64,000 nt of DNA from Methanocellaceae archaeon UBA148 (GTDB lineage Archaea; Halobacteriota; UBA148): positions 1 to 64,000 of the forward strand of contig DAHG01000033.1 of NCBI GenBank assembly GCA_002495885.1, read 5' to 3'. Under the pieces are notes generated by a model that did not search any database, was not told the DNA's origin, and saw only the letters and a list, made by a program, of their open reading frames with translations. A program made the position numbers and the translations under genes. Below, piece after piece: positions 8,703 to 17,782 of this stretch (position 1 is the first letter of the stretch; each line of letters begins with the position of its first letter).

Positions 8703-9959
8703 TCAAACCAAAACATAATACAAACCAGCAGAAACCAAAGCTCCTGCTGCCGTTGCAAATAGGTTAACGGAGCTGTTTGTCAGGTAGCCCCTGTTCTCCA
8801 AGGTAGCGCCGAGCAAGCTATCCACATTGGTGCCAATGAAACCGCCCAGAATCGTGATAGACGCCACCTGAAGCCCTGCCATACCAAGAAATATCGCAAG
8901 TATTCCTATCGCAGCTGAACCAGCTATTGCAGATATTTCACCTAAAACAGATATGCCACCATTTGTTCCAGTACGCACCCTTTTGAAAGTTATTATCGAA
9001 ACAGGCTGATATTCAGAGGTTTCACCGATCTCACTGGCGAGTGTATCTCCTGTCGCTGTAGCAATCGCTCCCAGATATCCCACCATGAAGACAGGATTAC
9101 CAAAAACACCTCCTGCAACAGCCAAGATCAAAGCGACAAGCCCGTTTCCAAACACGTTCCGATATCCGCGTGCTCCACCATCTTCCTCGGCAATTCCAAG
9201 TGATTGTTTATACTCATACTTATATCTAGTGAACGCGCCACCAAGCACAAAAAAGCCAAATAGGACAGTAAACCATCCCATATCCTCGAAGATAATAATT
9301 AAAACGCCCCAAAGAACTCCACTCAATGCGCCAGTTATGTCTGCAATGTTCAACCTATAGGAGATGTAACCGATTTCCAACATGAGCGCTAACACTAGCA
9401 TAAGATAACTGGGGGTGACCCAACATCCAAAACCTGCAAATAACCACATTGCCATCGCAGACCCAAGTGGTACAGTTAGATTTTCATTTGAGTGCGGAAT
9501 CGAGTCCAACATAGCCCCTGTGATCGCACCTATCACCGCCAAGAAAAACATGAACTGATAAGGCGATGAGAGGGGGACGTCCGTAAGTGCGATAACCCAG
9601 CTACCGATGCAAAAAGCAAAAATCACTCCCAATAAAAGGAATATAACACTACCTTGGATCGTTTTTCTTTGGGTTATGAGATCTCTTGTTACTCCATTGA
9701 ACGTGAAGATGGTAACGGATGCCCCCAGGAGATATATCGGAAAATTTAACAACCAAGAGAGGACTACAAGAATCAAAACAGCGAAACAGATGTGTACTGA
9801 AATTCTATTTTTTGGCGCGATGAATGCAAATATGATTGTAACAGCTAAAACGATGAGCATTAGTTGCCATATTACCAGAAATGGAAGCAACAGGGCAACA
9901 CATCCAAATAAGATGCGTAACACCTTATGTTTTTGCGATAATTCTAGATAAGGTTCCAA
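8703..9959 (-). CDS. DUF92 (TMEM19/phytol kinase-like) membrane protein
   Basis: This 418-residue protein has about 12 hydrophobic helices. The C-terminal half matches the DUF92/TMEM19 group, related to CTP-dependent polyprenol and phytol kinases (family knowledge). The key region is GDTLASEIGETSEYQP (about residues 301-316), followed by KRVRTGTNGGISVLG and a GGFIGTNVDSLLGATLE segment. A lipid-alcohol kinase role is inferred. Two cis-prenyltransferase genes follow directly, supporting work on polyprenyl lipids. The start is TTG at 9959; no ATG gives a complete N-terminus. It is divergent from the small UppS-like gene, with 86 bp between starts. Confidence 0.8.
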   Translation of the reverse strand: MEPYLELSQKHKVLRILFGCVALLLPFLVIWQLMLIVLAVTIIFAFIAPKNRISVHICFAVLILVVLSWLLNFPIYLLGASVTIFTFNGVTRDLITQRKTIQGSVIFLLLGVIFAFCIGSWVIALTDVPLSSPYQFMFFLAVIGAITGAMLDSIPHSNENLTVPLGSAMAMWLFAGFGCWVTPSYLMLVLALMLEIGYISYRLNIADITGALSGVLWGVLIIIFEDMGWFTVLFGFFVLGGAFTRYKYEYKQSLGIAEEDGGARGYRNVFGNGLVALILAVAGGVFGNPVFMVGYLGAIATATGDTLASEIGETSEYQPVSIITFKRVRTGTNGGISVLGEISAIAGSAAIGILAIFLGMAGLQVASITILGGFIGTNVDSLLGATLENRGYLTNSSVNLFATAAGALVSAGLYYVLV

Positions 9960-10045
9960 ATCTGCGCCCCCAGTATCTTCAGTGATATATACCGAAATAC
10001 TTTATCCCTTAGTACTTATAGTATAATTAATTAAAGTTAACCAAG

Positions 10046-10690
10046 ATGAAAGAGATCATTTCAGCCCTATATGAAAGAAGGATTATCAGCCAGATAGGAA
10101 AGGAAGAGTTACCAAAACATATCATCCTCGTCATTGCAGAAGACGATTTGCAAACTAACAAGGCATTTAATAAGCTAAAGGAATTTGTCTTTTGGGGTTC
10201 AGAGATTAAAATATCCCGAATTACGGTTTATATCAGCATGATCGATAATGAAGAGAGCAGCAAGAACATTTACTCAAAGCTCTTGGTTGAAATGATGTCG
10301 TGTTCTCAGGCAGATGTAACGATCTACACAGAATCTGAGAAGATAGAAGTAAGCAAGGACGGGCGTGATCTAACGCTAGATATTTCAATCGGTTTTGGAG
10401 GGAAATATGAGCTCTCCGCTGCTATTAAGCAGATTATGCGAAAGGTCGAGAAAGGAGAGGTGAAACCTGAGGACATAGATGAAAAGATGGTTGAATCACA
10501 CCTGATTTTTAAATCAGAGCCAGACTTGATAATTAGGACCGGAGGAGAACGACTCACGAACTTCTTGATATGGCAAGCGGTGTACTCGGAACTCTATTTT
10601 ACAGATGTGAACTGGCTCGATTTTAGAAAAATAGATTTGCTACGAGCTGTGCGAGACTATCAGAAAAGACAAAGAAGGTTTGGAGAATAG
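10046..10690 (+). CDS. divergent cis-prenyltransferase paralogue (UppS-like, region I lost)
   Basis: The 214-residue protein clearly belongs to the undecaprenyl diphosphate synthase fold. GFGGKYELSAAIKQI (about 116-130) and DLIIRTGGERLTNFLIWQ (160-177) with SELYFTDVNWLDF match conserved regions IV and V. The N-terminal catalytic and diphosphate-binding motif HxxxxMDGNxR is replaced by HIILVIAEDDLQ (25-36), so the usual Asp-Gly-Asn-Arg is absent. It is also about 100 residues shorter than its neighbour. It converges tail-to-tail with canonical uppS, and the stop codons directly abut. A non-catalytic or partner subunit, as in the eukaryotic DHDDS/NgBR pair, is an inference. Confidence 0.8.
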   Translation: MKEIISALYERRIISQIGKEELPKHIILVIAEDDLQTNKAFNKLKEFVFWGSEIKISRITVYISMIDNEESSKNIYSKLLVEMMSCSQADVTIYTESEKIEVSKDGRDLTLDISIGFGGKYELSAAIKQIMRKVEKGEVKPEDIDEKMVESHLIFKSEPDLIIRTGGERLTNFLIWQAVYSELYFTDVNWLDFRKIDLLRAVRDYQKRQRRFGE

Positions 10691-11623
10691 TTACTCTTCT
10701 GATCTCAAGCCTTTCAGCCGCCTTACCATATCCCTTCTGGTGGCCTTAAGTGCACGCTTGAATGACTCGAGAGTTTCCTCAAGCTTGATCTTGACACATT
10801 CCCTAAGCAAAGAAATTGCTCTCAATAAGGTGTTACTTCTCTTTTTTTTATCTCTCATCTGGTAAGTGCGAATCGCTCGCAAGAAATCTATCTTACGAAA
10901 CTCAGGCCAATAAGGGGCACAGAAATATGCCGCACATTCGTTACCGCTTGCCTGCCAAGGAAGGAAGTTTGACAATCTTTTTTCACCACCGGTTCTAATG
11001 ATCAAATCAACATTCGTCGGCGAACCATTTGAATACAGATAATCCGATATCATATTCGGGTCTATATCTTTGGCTTTTAGCACACCAGTCTCTACATTTT
11101 TTGTAATCGCCTTCACCACATCTAAAAGTTCCCATCTACCACCATAGGCCAACGCGACGTTTAAACGAAAATTTTCATATTGCTGAGTAATTCGTTCTGC
11201 CCTCTGAGCAGCCAACCTCAAATCCTGAGGTAACAAATCGACGTTACCTATCACACGGATTTGCATTTTATCGCGATGAACGCGCTCGTCAACACATATT
11301 TCATCGAATTTTTTCTCAAGGAGTTTGAAGAGCGGTATACGCTCTGAATAAGGTCTGCTGAAATTCTCTGTTGAGAGAGCATAGATGGTTAGCTGGCTGA
11401 TACCGAGCTCTAGACACCAATCCATCACCTTCTCAGTAGTGTTTGCACCATAGAAGTGCCCATAGTAACTTGGCTTGTCTAGCTTGGCAGCATATCTTCG
11501 ATTTCCATCCTGAATGATTGCAATGTGCGATGGAAGTGGATTTCCGAGTATTTCTTTGGTAAGGAGGTATTCATATCCCGTATATAGTGTGTTTGCAATT
11601 TTTTGGAGCATGAGACCTGCCAC
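10691..11623 (-). CDS. uppS: cis-prenyltransferase (polyprenyl diphosphate synthase)
   Basis: This enzyme condenses isopentenyl diphosphate in cis to build the long polyprenyl carrier used for glycan assembly at the membrane. The 310 residues keep region I, PSHIAIIQDGNRRYAAK (31-47, catalytic Asp39), the helix with FYGANTTEKVMDWC, IYALSTENFSRP (80-91), ALAYGGRWEL and the RTGGE motif (210-214). The C-terminal tail is long and basic. After the RTGGE motif the sequence reads PWQASGNECAAYF, departing from the usual YxELYF. It lies 3 bp downstream of DUF2551 and converges with the shorter UppS-like gene. Confidence 0.92.
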   Translation of the reverse strand: MAGLMLQKIANTLYTGYEYLLTKEILGNPLPSHIAIIQDGNRRYAAKLDKPSYYGHFYGANTTEKVMDWCLELGISQLTIYALSTENFSRPYSERIPLFKLLEKKFDEICVDERVHRDKMQIRVIGNVDLLPQDLRLAAQRAERITQQYENFRLNVALAYGGRWELLDVVKAITKNVETGVLKAKDIDPNMISDYLYSNGSPTNVDLIIRTGGEKRLSNFLPWQASGNECAAYFCAPYWPEFRKIDFLRAIRTYQMRDKKKRSNTLLRAISLLRECVKIKLEETLESFKRALKATRRDMVRRLKGLRSEE

Positions 11624-11626
11624 TAG

Positions 11627-11926
11627 TTAGTAATTATCCAAAACAGATTTGACAATGTCCCTATGCCCATCTTTCAGGGAATACACGTTATGCTCACCTG
11701 TTACATCAATAGAAAGAATGCCCAGCTTAGTGTTCATCAAGCCCACCATCGCAGATATGCCCCTATAGCTCACATCAAATCCATTTTCCACTAAATAGGC
11801 ATGTACGTCCTCTGTAGTATAGGAGTGGTTTTTCAAGAACAAACACAGAACAGCCTTTCTTATACCCTTCTCATCTCGCTCTAGATAGCCTTTGAGTCTT
11901 TCCTTGATTTTATTATCTAGATCCAT
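11627..11926 (-). CDS. DUF2551 winged-helix-like protein
   Basis: The 99-residue protein matches what I know of DUF2551, a small archaeal, methanogen-enriched winged-helix-like family. It has an N-terminal helix pair with an acidic-basic surface, the segment KAVLCLFLKNHSYTTEDVHAY (about 25-45), and a C-terminal strand pair ending in YSLKDGHRDIVKSVLDNY. It has no membrane segment. The gene is 3 bp upstream of uppS on the same strand, so they form an operon. A DNA-binding or regulatory role in isoprenoid metabolism is a guess from position and fold. Confidence 0.6.
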   Translation of the reverse strand: MDLDNKIKERLKGYLERDEKGIRKAVLCLFLKNHSYTTEDVHAYLVENGFDVSYRGISAMVGLMNTKLGILSIDVTGEHNVYSLKDGHRDIVKSVLDNY

Positions 11927-12011
11927 CTTGTAACCTTCGACCTACGTACACATTCATATCTTTATGCAACAATTATAAAGCTATTCTTTTAATTGTATAT
12001 CAACCAATAGT

Positions 12012-13466
12012 TTACGATTTAGATGCATCCCTGAGGCGCTCCTTAATAAAATTACCATCGAGAGAGAGAAGGAACCAGCCAGCCCTAGGACCGGATGATT
12101 TTCCCAGTATTGCAACATAGATCGCTTTGAATACATCACTGGAATCTATACCAGCTTTTTCTGCTATCTCGTAGATTTCATTATGCAATTCCTCTGCAGT
12201 TTTTTTGCTTCCAATTTCATCTGCAAGAATCCCCAAAGCAAATTTCTGTTTCTGAGATAGTTTTCTTACTCCGACAGGTAGAGTTTCTTGCACTTTGAAT
12301 TTAACAGAGGGGGGTGCAAATTTACTTAACCAATTTTTGGCATTAACAGAGCTCTGCCTTATAGCATCGAGATCGCTGACCCCATAGCCACTGCGACGGA
12401 GCACCTCTAGAATTTGATCGAAGTCCTGCGCGGTTTGCACGATCGTGACCATATGCCTAAAGGAAATTTGCCACCCATGTATTCGATCGTATTCATCTAT
12501 CAGATTTAGTAGCGGCAACCCTGGGTCAAACTCAATGTGCTTTTCTGGATTAATCCTAAGGAAAAGATGCATCAGCACCTCTGGTGGAAGAATATCCAAC
12601 ATCTCTTGGATAGATACTAGGGTTCCCGTAGAGGATGACATTTTGCCCCTACCTTTAAGAAATATGTGCTCAAATGGTATGGGATATGGCGGCTCATGGC
12701 CATAGATGTCCTTTGAGATGCGCACACCAGTGTCATAGGAGCCTCCTGCAACAGCATGATCTTTTCCAAAAGGCTCTACAGTGATGTCAAGAATTTTCCA
12801 TCTTGCAGGCCAGTCCACCCGCCAAGTGAGCTTGCCTCCGCCTTTTGAAACGTCAGCAACCCCTCTATGACCACAAATACACTCGTAGTCAACACTGTTT
12901 CCCACATGCCCCTTGACAATGACATCTTTAATCCTGCCGCATTGTTCGCATAAAGGATTAAATGGGCTCCAACTTGATGAGATGGATGTACCTGCTACTT
13001 CAGATAGTATTTTTGCAATTTTGTCTCTGTTCTCAAGCGCTGTTTTGATGGTATCCGTATACATACCGCTTTTGTACAGATCATCTGCCCTATATACCTC
13101 TATTTTAATCCCCAACCTTTCAAGAGAATTCAAAAATGGCCGAAGGAAATGCTCCGCGTAACTAGGGCAACAACCATCTGGATCTGGTATTTCTGAGAGT
13201 GGCTTGCCGATGTGCTCCACATAGCCTTCTGGGAGAAATGGATATAATTTGCGGAGAGGGTCATAGGTATCTGCAATATAGATCAGTCTCGCATCTGCAC
13301 CATGATCTCTTAGCGCACGACATACTGCATTAGCAACGGCCACCTCCCGCATGTTTCCTATATGAATGGATCCTGAAGGAGTTATACCAGTAGCCACAAC
13401 ATGCTTATTTCCTCTTTTCAATACGTCCTCAGCTATCACATCTGACCAGTGAACGTTTTCGCTCAT
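12012..13466 (-). CDS. lysS: class I lysyl-tRNA synthetase
   Basis: This archaeal class I LysRS charges tRNA-Lys. The class I signatures are HIGN at 35-38 (within TPSGSIHIGN) and KMSSS at 275-279. A zinc-knuckle-like CEQC (173-176) and CIC (196-198) lie in the connecting region. The C-terminal helical anticodon-binding part completes 484 residues, slightly short of the more common 500-plus. Presence of the class I rather than class II enzyme is typical of most Euryarchaeota. It starts at ATG 13466, about 100 bp from the divergently transcribed TBP gene. Confidence 0.95.
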   Translation of the reverse strand: MSENVHWSDVIAEDVLKRGNKHVVATGITPSGSIHIGNMREVAVANAVCRALRDHGADARLIYIADTYDPLRKLYPFLPEGYVEHIGKPLSEIPDPDGCCPSYAEHFLRPFLNSLERLGIKIEVYRADDLYKSGMYTDTIKTALENRDKIAKILSEVAGTSISSSWSPFNPLCEQCGRIKDVIVKGHVGNSVDYECICGHRGVADVSKGGGKLTWRVDWPARWKILDITVEPFGKDHAVAGGSYDTGVRISKDIYGHEPPYPIPFEHIFLKGRGKMSSSTGTLVSIQEMLDILPPEVLMHLFLRINPEKHIEFDPGLPLLNLIDEYDRIHGWQISFRHMVTIVQTAQDFDQILEVLRRSGYGVSDLDAIRQSSVNAKNWLSKFAPPSVKFKVQETLPVGVRKLSQKQKFALGILADEIGSKKTAEELHNEIYEIAEKAGIDSSDVFKAIYVAILGKSSGPRAGWFLLSLDGNFIKERLRDASKS

Positions 13467-13572
13467 TAAGCATAACTCTCGCCACTAGAACAGATAAATC
13501 TTTACGTCCTACAGCAGAGGTTTTATCGTTGTAGTGTGGTATAATAGAATAGAAGGATAAAGGGAGGAAAAC

Positions 13573-14124
13573 ATGACGAAGTCTACTATTAAAGTGGAGA
13601 ATGTAGTTGCAAATGCCAGATTTGCCGACAAATTTGACCTGCCATTGATCGAATCAAAGCTTGATAACGCAGTTTATGATAAGAATAAGTTTCCAGGTCT
13701 TGTTTATCACCTAAATCAACCAAAGGCTGCTTTTCTGATCTTTGGCACAGGCAAGATCGTGTGTACAGGTGTCAAAAGTGTCGATGATGTGAAAATAGTA
13801 ATCAATAATGTAGCTGAAGAACTGCGATCTATGGGTATAGCCGTTGAAAAAAATCCGGAGTTTATAATCCAGAATATCGTCGCATCTGCTGATTTGGGAT
13901 CAGAGCTTAACCTGAATGCGATAGCTATCGGACTGGGCTTGGAGAACATCGAGTATGAGCCGGAGCAATTTCCTGGCTTGGTATACAGAGTAGAGAAGCC
14001 AAAAATAGTCGTACTAATATTCGGGTCTGGCAAGTTGGTGGTAACAGGAGGTAAAACCTTATCCGATTGCGAAAAAGGCGTGGAAATAGTAAGACGCCAG
14101 ATAGAGGGACTAGGACTGCTCTAA
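13573..14124 (+). CDS. tbp: TATA-box-binding protein
   Basis: The 183-residue archaeal TBP recruits TFB and RNA polymerase to TATA boxes. The two saddle repeats are obvious: KVENVVANARFADKFDL... KFPGLVYHLNQPKAAFLIFG (about 7-62) and IIQNIVASADLGSELNL... QFPGLVYRVEKPKIVVLIFG (about 97-153), each ending in a GKxVxTG turn. Length is standard. The Shine-Dalgarno AGGGAGG lies at 13560-13566, six bases before ATG 13573. It is divergent from lysS. Very confident. Confidence 0.97.
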   Translation: MTKSTIKVENVVANARFADKFDLPLIESKLDNAVYDKNKFPGLVYHLNQPKAAFLIFGTGKIVCTGVKSVDDVKIVINNVAEELRSMGIAVEKNPEFIIQNIVASADLGSELNLNAIAIGLGLENIEYEPEQFPGLVYRVEKPKIVVLIFGSGKLVVTGGKTLSDCEKGVEIVRRQIEGLGLL

Positions 14125-14266
14125 TCTACAAAGCTCGTTGGCTTATCCATAAACCCCTGTTTAAATTTGTGCCTCCCGAAATGAAATTTGTAGTTATTGA
14201 AAATAAGGGGGATATGAGAGATATCCTTAATATGCTGGGTATATACAGAAAAGAATGGAATGGAAA

Positions 14267-14872
14267 ATGTTCGTCAGATTACGAAATTACTTTATAGCTG
14301 GTTTAGTTGTTTTAGTGCCTTTATTTGCAACGCTGTACATAGTGTGGTTTTTGTTTGATTTCATAGACAGCATATTACGGCCTTTCGTGACAAGGTTTTT
14401 TGGGTACTCTGTTGTTGGTTTAAGCTTCTTAATCATGTTGCTATTAGTTTTACTGGTGGGAGCAATTGTCAGTCATACAATAGGTAGAAAATGGATTGAA
14501 TTTTTTGAGAGAACTTTATGTAAAATTCCTTTAGTACGAGTGGTTCATTCATCCATAAAACAAGCAAGCTCTGCTTTGCTAATGCAAAAAAAAGAATTTA
14601 AAAGAGTGGTTTTGGTGGAGTATCCTCGAAAAGGGGCGTACGTAATAGGTTTTGTTGCGGGCGACAGCGCAGAAGAAATTCAAGAAAAAACCGCAGAGCA
14701 CACCCTGAGTATATTTATACCAACTGCACCCAATCCCACCTCTGGATTTTTAGCTATGATTCCTGAAAAAGATGTTGTCCAATTAGATATGAGCATCGAG
14801 GATGGATTCAAAACGATAATTACTGGCGGATTAGTGACTCCTACCAGTAAAATCGAGAAGAGTATGCAGTAA
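14267..14872 (+). CDS. DUF502 membrane protein
   Basis: DUF502 proteins are small inner-membrane proteins of unknown function found in bacteria and archaea. From the ATG at 14267 the protein begins MFVRLRNYFIAGLVVLVP, with two membrane helices (about 9-31 and 46-66) and then a soluble domain containing IPLVRVVHSSIKQ, VVLVEYPRKGAYVIGFV and IFIPTAPNPTSGFLAMIPE, the family's hallmark blocks. An upstream ATG at 14255 would add only MEWK, so the later start is preferred. It follows TBP after about 140 bp on the same strand. No enzyme motif is visible. Confidence 0.85.
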   Translation: MFVRLRNYFIAGLVVLVPLFATLYIVWFLFDFIDSILRPFVTRFFGYSVVGLSFLIMLLLVLLVGAIVSHTIGRKWIEFFERTLCKIPLVRVVHSSIKQASSALLMQKKEFKRVVLVEYPRKGAYVIGFVAGDSAEEIQEKTAEHTLSIFIPTAPNPTSGFLAMIPEKDVVQLDMSIEDGFKTIITGGLVTPTSKIEKSMQ

Positions 14873-14991
14873 CACCTTTTCTAATTCAATAGCAAATATT
14901 GGCCGTTTCTCTGTAGTATCGTAGATTTTTGTCATGCACACTACGCACAACAAGTCGTAAGATCAAGTTCTACATTTGTCAGGTTATTCTG

Positions 14992-15171
14992 CTATTCCTT
15001 CGGGAACAACCTTTCATGCAATCCACTAATCGCCATTTTGACGATCTGACTCTTGCTTAGGTCTATCTTCAACTCTGGTATTTCTGAAGTTATGCCTTTC
15101 TTCAACCGATCCATAATTGCATGGAGCTTCTGCTCTTCATCGTCACCTAGGTATATAGTAAGTTTGCCCAA
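14992..15171 (-). CDS. small ribbon-helix-helix-like protein
   Basis: From a TTG at 15171, five to six bases after the Shine-Dalgarno GAGGTG on the minus strand, a 59-residue protein begins MGKLTIYLGDDEEQKLHAI. This is one strand plus a helix, followed after a loop by LSKSQIVKMAISGLHERL. The strand-helix-helix order is that of ribbon-helix-helix DNA-binding proteins. An upstream in-frame ATG at 15213 would add 14 residues but has no ribosome-binding site. An inverted repeat lies about 75 bp upstream at 15246-15260 and could be its own operator. Target is unknown. Confidence 0.5.
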   Translation of the reverse strand: MGKLTIYLGDDEEQKLHAIMDRLKKGITSEIPELKIDLSKSQIVKMAISGLHERLFPKE

Positions 15172-15245
15172 GTTAACACCTCTATTATGAGTTTTATATG
15201 TGTTAACATACAAATAGGTTGTGGTCTCTGTGAATTTGTACTTAA

Positions 15246-15260
15246 AGTCAAGCTTTGACT
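15246..15260. promoter_or_regulatory. inverted repeat AGTCAA-GCT-TTGACT
   Basis: Six-base arms AGTCAA and TTGACT flank a 3-base centre. The site is upstream of the ribbon-helix-helix-like gene, whose TTG start is at 15171. Autoregulation by that protein is the simplest reading; this is inference. Confidence 0.35.
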
Positions 15261-15361
15261 CCTAAAGTCTAGTTAAGTTTTGATCATTTGGATCCATTTG
15301 TGGTATTGGATTGACAAACAGCTTAAGCAGATGTTAAGAGCGTTTAGATAAGCGTGGGTAT

Positions 15362-16066
15362 CTAAGACTTTCTCGAAAAGACTCGCCGTCTGATAGCCGG
15401 ATCTTTTGATGCTACCTCTTCAAGGGCTTTCTCAAAACTCTGATCCTCGCCTAGAATATGCTCCAGATAAACGCCTGTTCTCCCAGAAAGCGCTCTTCTC
15501 CTTAGGACTCTAATGCGTTCTTCAATTGTATCTTGGCATACGCCGATGATTTTTGTAACATGCCCCAGAGATAATTCACTGAGAGGTGTTTCAACATGCC
15601 CCTCTGAAGTGGGCTCGATTAACATCAAACGTTTATCAAAGCCAGCTGACCTAGAGTCAATTTCGTCAAGTCCCAGATGGCCTCCGAATCGATAGAACTC
15701 TATCTCTTTCCTTTGAGGGGTGACAAGCGGAAACGTAACCGTTGTGTTTTCCTCTAACAGAATGTGTGCCTTTGGCAAATTACGAGGTGTTGCCTGCACG
15801 ATCTTTCGCTGAATTATGGCGTACGGGCTCAGTGCGAGTTCCATCCAAAATGATTGAGTAACCTGAGGAACGAATATATCTATGTCGCTTGAGGTGGATA
15901 CATCCCCCCTCGCAACGCTGCCATGAACGATGCTTTTGATGTTTGCATCATCCAGAGAGACTATCAAACTTTTTGCCCTATCCCTCAGGCGCTTTAAAAG
16001 GTCCCATCGTTCTTGATCGTAAAAGATCACTTTACGATGCCCCATTTCTGCAGGCTTTCTCCTCAT
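15362..16066 (-). CDS. nucleotidyltransferase-fold protein
   Basis: The 234-residue protein carries the minimal nucleotidyltransferase motif GSVARGDVSTSSDIDIF (about residues 49-65), with the GS helix turn and the two metal-binding aspartates (DID). A second conserved piece, IQRKIVQATPRNLPKAHILL, follows. Similar stand-alone enzymes occur in many archaea with unknown substrate. The gene starts right behind the cutA frame on the same strand: the next in-frame stop after the premature cutA TGA is at 16068-16070, one base from this ATG, so they form an operon. It could act on RNA or small molecules. No antitoxin partner is visible. Confidence 0.75.
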   Translation of the reverse strand: MRRKPAEMGHRKVIFYDQERWDLLKRLRDRAKSLIVSLDDANIKSIVHGSVARGDVSTSSDIDIFVPQVTQSFWMELALSPYAIIQRKIVQATPRNLPKAHILLEENTTVTFPLVTPQRKEIEFYRFGGHLGLDEIDSRSAGFDKRLMLIEPTSEGHVETPLSELSLGHVTKIIGVCQDTIEERIRVLRRRALSGRTGVYLEHILGEDQSFEKALEEVASKDPAIRRRVFSRKS

Positions 16067-16088
16067 CTTAACTTAACTCTTTTTTAAT

Positions 16089-16370
16089 TCAGGTCAAATA
16101 GTCCTCAGAGCCATCGATTATAAACGAGATTATGCACGGTACATCATAGCTGTGCAATTCTTTTACACGCCGTTCTATTATTTTGACTTTTTCGGTCGTC
16201 GTCTTTACGAGTAGCGCAACTTCTTCGTTTTCCTGTAAGCCATCCCAATGGTAGATCGATGTTATTGGAAATATGTTTGCACAAGCAACCAACCTCTCCT
16301 CGACCAATGTTCTCCCAATAAACTTGGCTTCGCCCAAACTGCTTGTAGTTATATATATGACCGAGAACAA
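16089..16370 (-). CDS. cutA: CutA1 divalent-ion tolerance protein, C-terminally shortened
   Basis: CutA1 is a trimeric ferredoxin-like-fold protein linked to metal tolerance. The 93 residues show LVEERLVACANIFPITSIYHW (about 22-42), EVALLVKTTTEK and HSYDVPCIISFII, all family blocks. The chain stops after EDYLT with TGA at 16089-16091, where the family has a conserved tryptophan and about six more residues. In the same frame the sequence continues IKKELS to a TAA at 16068-16070, just before the next gene. A TGG-to-TGA change is therefore likely. The trimer core is intact, so the product may still fold. Confidence 0.85.
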   Translation of the reverse strand: MFSVIYITTSSLGEAKFIGRTLVEERLVACANIFPITSIYHWDGLQENEEVALLVKTTTEKVKIIERRVKELHSYDVPCIISFIIDGSEDYLT

Positions 16371-16407
16371 TTTAAGTCACCTGAGTTACATAGTGAAGGC
16401 AATATAA

Positions 16408-17646
16408 ATGCATATTGATTTCTTATCACCATGGATCCTCATTCCAATAGTGCTTATAGGGTGGGGTGTATTGATTGCCCTTGACAAGAGGGGGTTACTA
16501 CCGCAAAAATTCGAAGTTTCCGGTCCAATGTTGCTTTGGCGTACTGACCATGGGAAGGACAGCATAGCGTATATAGCACACAGGTTCAGACCTTTTTGGA
16601 AAAAAGCTGGAACCCTATGTATTGTAGTCTCAACGATAACGATGATTTTCACATCTGTATATATGATTGCAACTGCGATCTTGTTAATCAAATATCCACA
16701 AATCATACCTACTGACGTTGCCGCAAGAGAGATTATACTATTCCCAGGTTTAGCGCTTCCAATTACATACGGATTTGCTGCCCTGATCATTGCCATAATA
16801 GTTCATGAGTTTTCACATGGAATATTTGCAGTGACAGAGGGTATGAAAATAAAATCGCTTGGAATTACCGTACTTGCTATCCTACCCGCAGCGTTTGTAG
16901 AACCTGATGAAGAAGACATCAAGAAAGCAACATCAAAATCAAGGATGAAGATGTTCTCGGCTGGACCGACGGCAAACATCCTGGTTTTCATTATATCACT
17001 CCTGGTGTTCACTTATGTGTTATTACCATTCTTCGCGCCAAGTGTCGAAGGGGTGGGTATAGCAGGGACCGTTGAAGGATTTCCTGCCAAAGTGGCGGGC
17101 ATGTCAAAAGGCGAGATAATCACTCACGTCGATGAGACCAGAGTGAAGTATGTGGGGGACTTTCAGGAAGAAATAATGAAACATAAACCTGGCGATGATG
17201 TTGTGATAAAAACAGATAGAAACATATATTCACTGGATCTGGAAAGCGATCCGGACGATCCGAGCAGGGCGTTCTTAGGAGTTAGCTTTTTTCCTGTCAC
17301 CGAAGGCTATGATGCCTTAAAGGATCCCATAGGATTCATCATTCCTCAGGTAGGAGCCATGTTGACGCCAATACTTGGTTCTGGTTTCTACGGAGCAGAT
17401 CTGGCTCACCCAGGATACATGCTCATGATACTGCAACTCGTATTTTGGACAGGACTTCTTAATTTTTGGTTGGGCGCTCTAAATCTGTTACCAGCAAAGC
17501 CATTTGATGGCGGTAGATTGATGGAAGAATACATAAGAGCTTTAGCCAAAAAGAATGTAGAAGTGATTTCAAATGCCATCAGTGCATTGTTCATTTCCTT
17601 GTACATTGGATCATTTCTAGCAATCGTCCTGTATGGTGGACTCTAA
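16408..17646 (+). CDS. site-2 protease-type M50 membrane metalloprotease
   Basis: This intramembrane zinc protease (412 residues) has about six hydrophobic helices. The zinc motif HEFSH is at 133-137 and the third ligand is in NLLPAKPFDGGRL (about 361-373). Between them a PDZ domain is recognisable, about 205-285 (GIAGTVEGFPAKVAGMSKGEII, HKPGDDVVI). The family cleaves membrane-bound regulators or signal-peptide remnants. The substrate is not evident here; no anti-sigma-like gene is nearby. It starts at ATG 16408 and is divergent from cutA with only 37 bp between starts. Confidence 0.93.
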   Translation: MHIDFLSPWILIPIVLIGWGVLIALDKRGLLPQKFEVSGPMLLWRTDHGKDSIAYIAHRFRPFWKKAGTLCIVVSTITMIFTSVYMIATAILLIKYPQIIPTDVAAREIILFPGLALPITYGFAALIIAIIVHEFSHGIFAVTEGMKIKSLGITVLAILPAAFVEPDEEDIKKATSKSRMKMFSAGPTANILVFIISLLVFTYVLLPFFAPSVEGVGIAGTVEGFPAKVAGMSKGEIITHVDETRVKYVGDFQEEIMKHKPGDDVVIKTDRNIYSLDLESDPDDPSRAFLGVSFFPVTEGYDALKDPIGFIIPQVGAMLTPILGSGFYGADLAHPGYMLMILQLVFWTGLLNFWLGALNLLPAKPFDGGRLMEEYIRALAKKNVEVISNAISALFISLYIGSFLAIVLYGGL

Positions 17647-17782
17647 GGAATCTGACGTCCAATCATTGGGCTGATTTTTCAGTAGGCATACCGATTTATC
17701 GCGTTGCTTGATAAAGCAGGTCATATCGACATAACCCCCGAATATGCTATAAGGATATAGCGTTTGACTCTTGGGGAGGTAA

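Noticed and set aside
16089..16091. TGA read as tryptophan or selenocysteine in cutA
   Set aside because: Many other genes in the window end at TGA, no SECIS-like hairpin was recognised, and the position is not a redox site. A nonsense change fits better.
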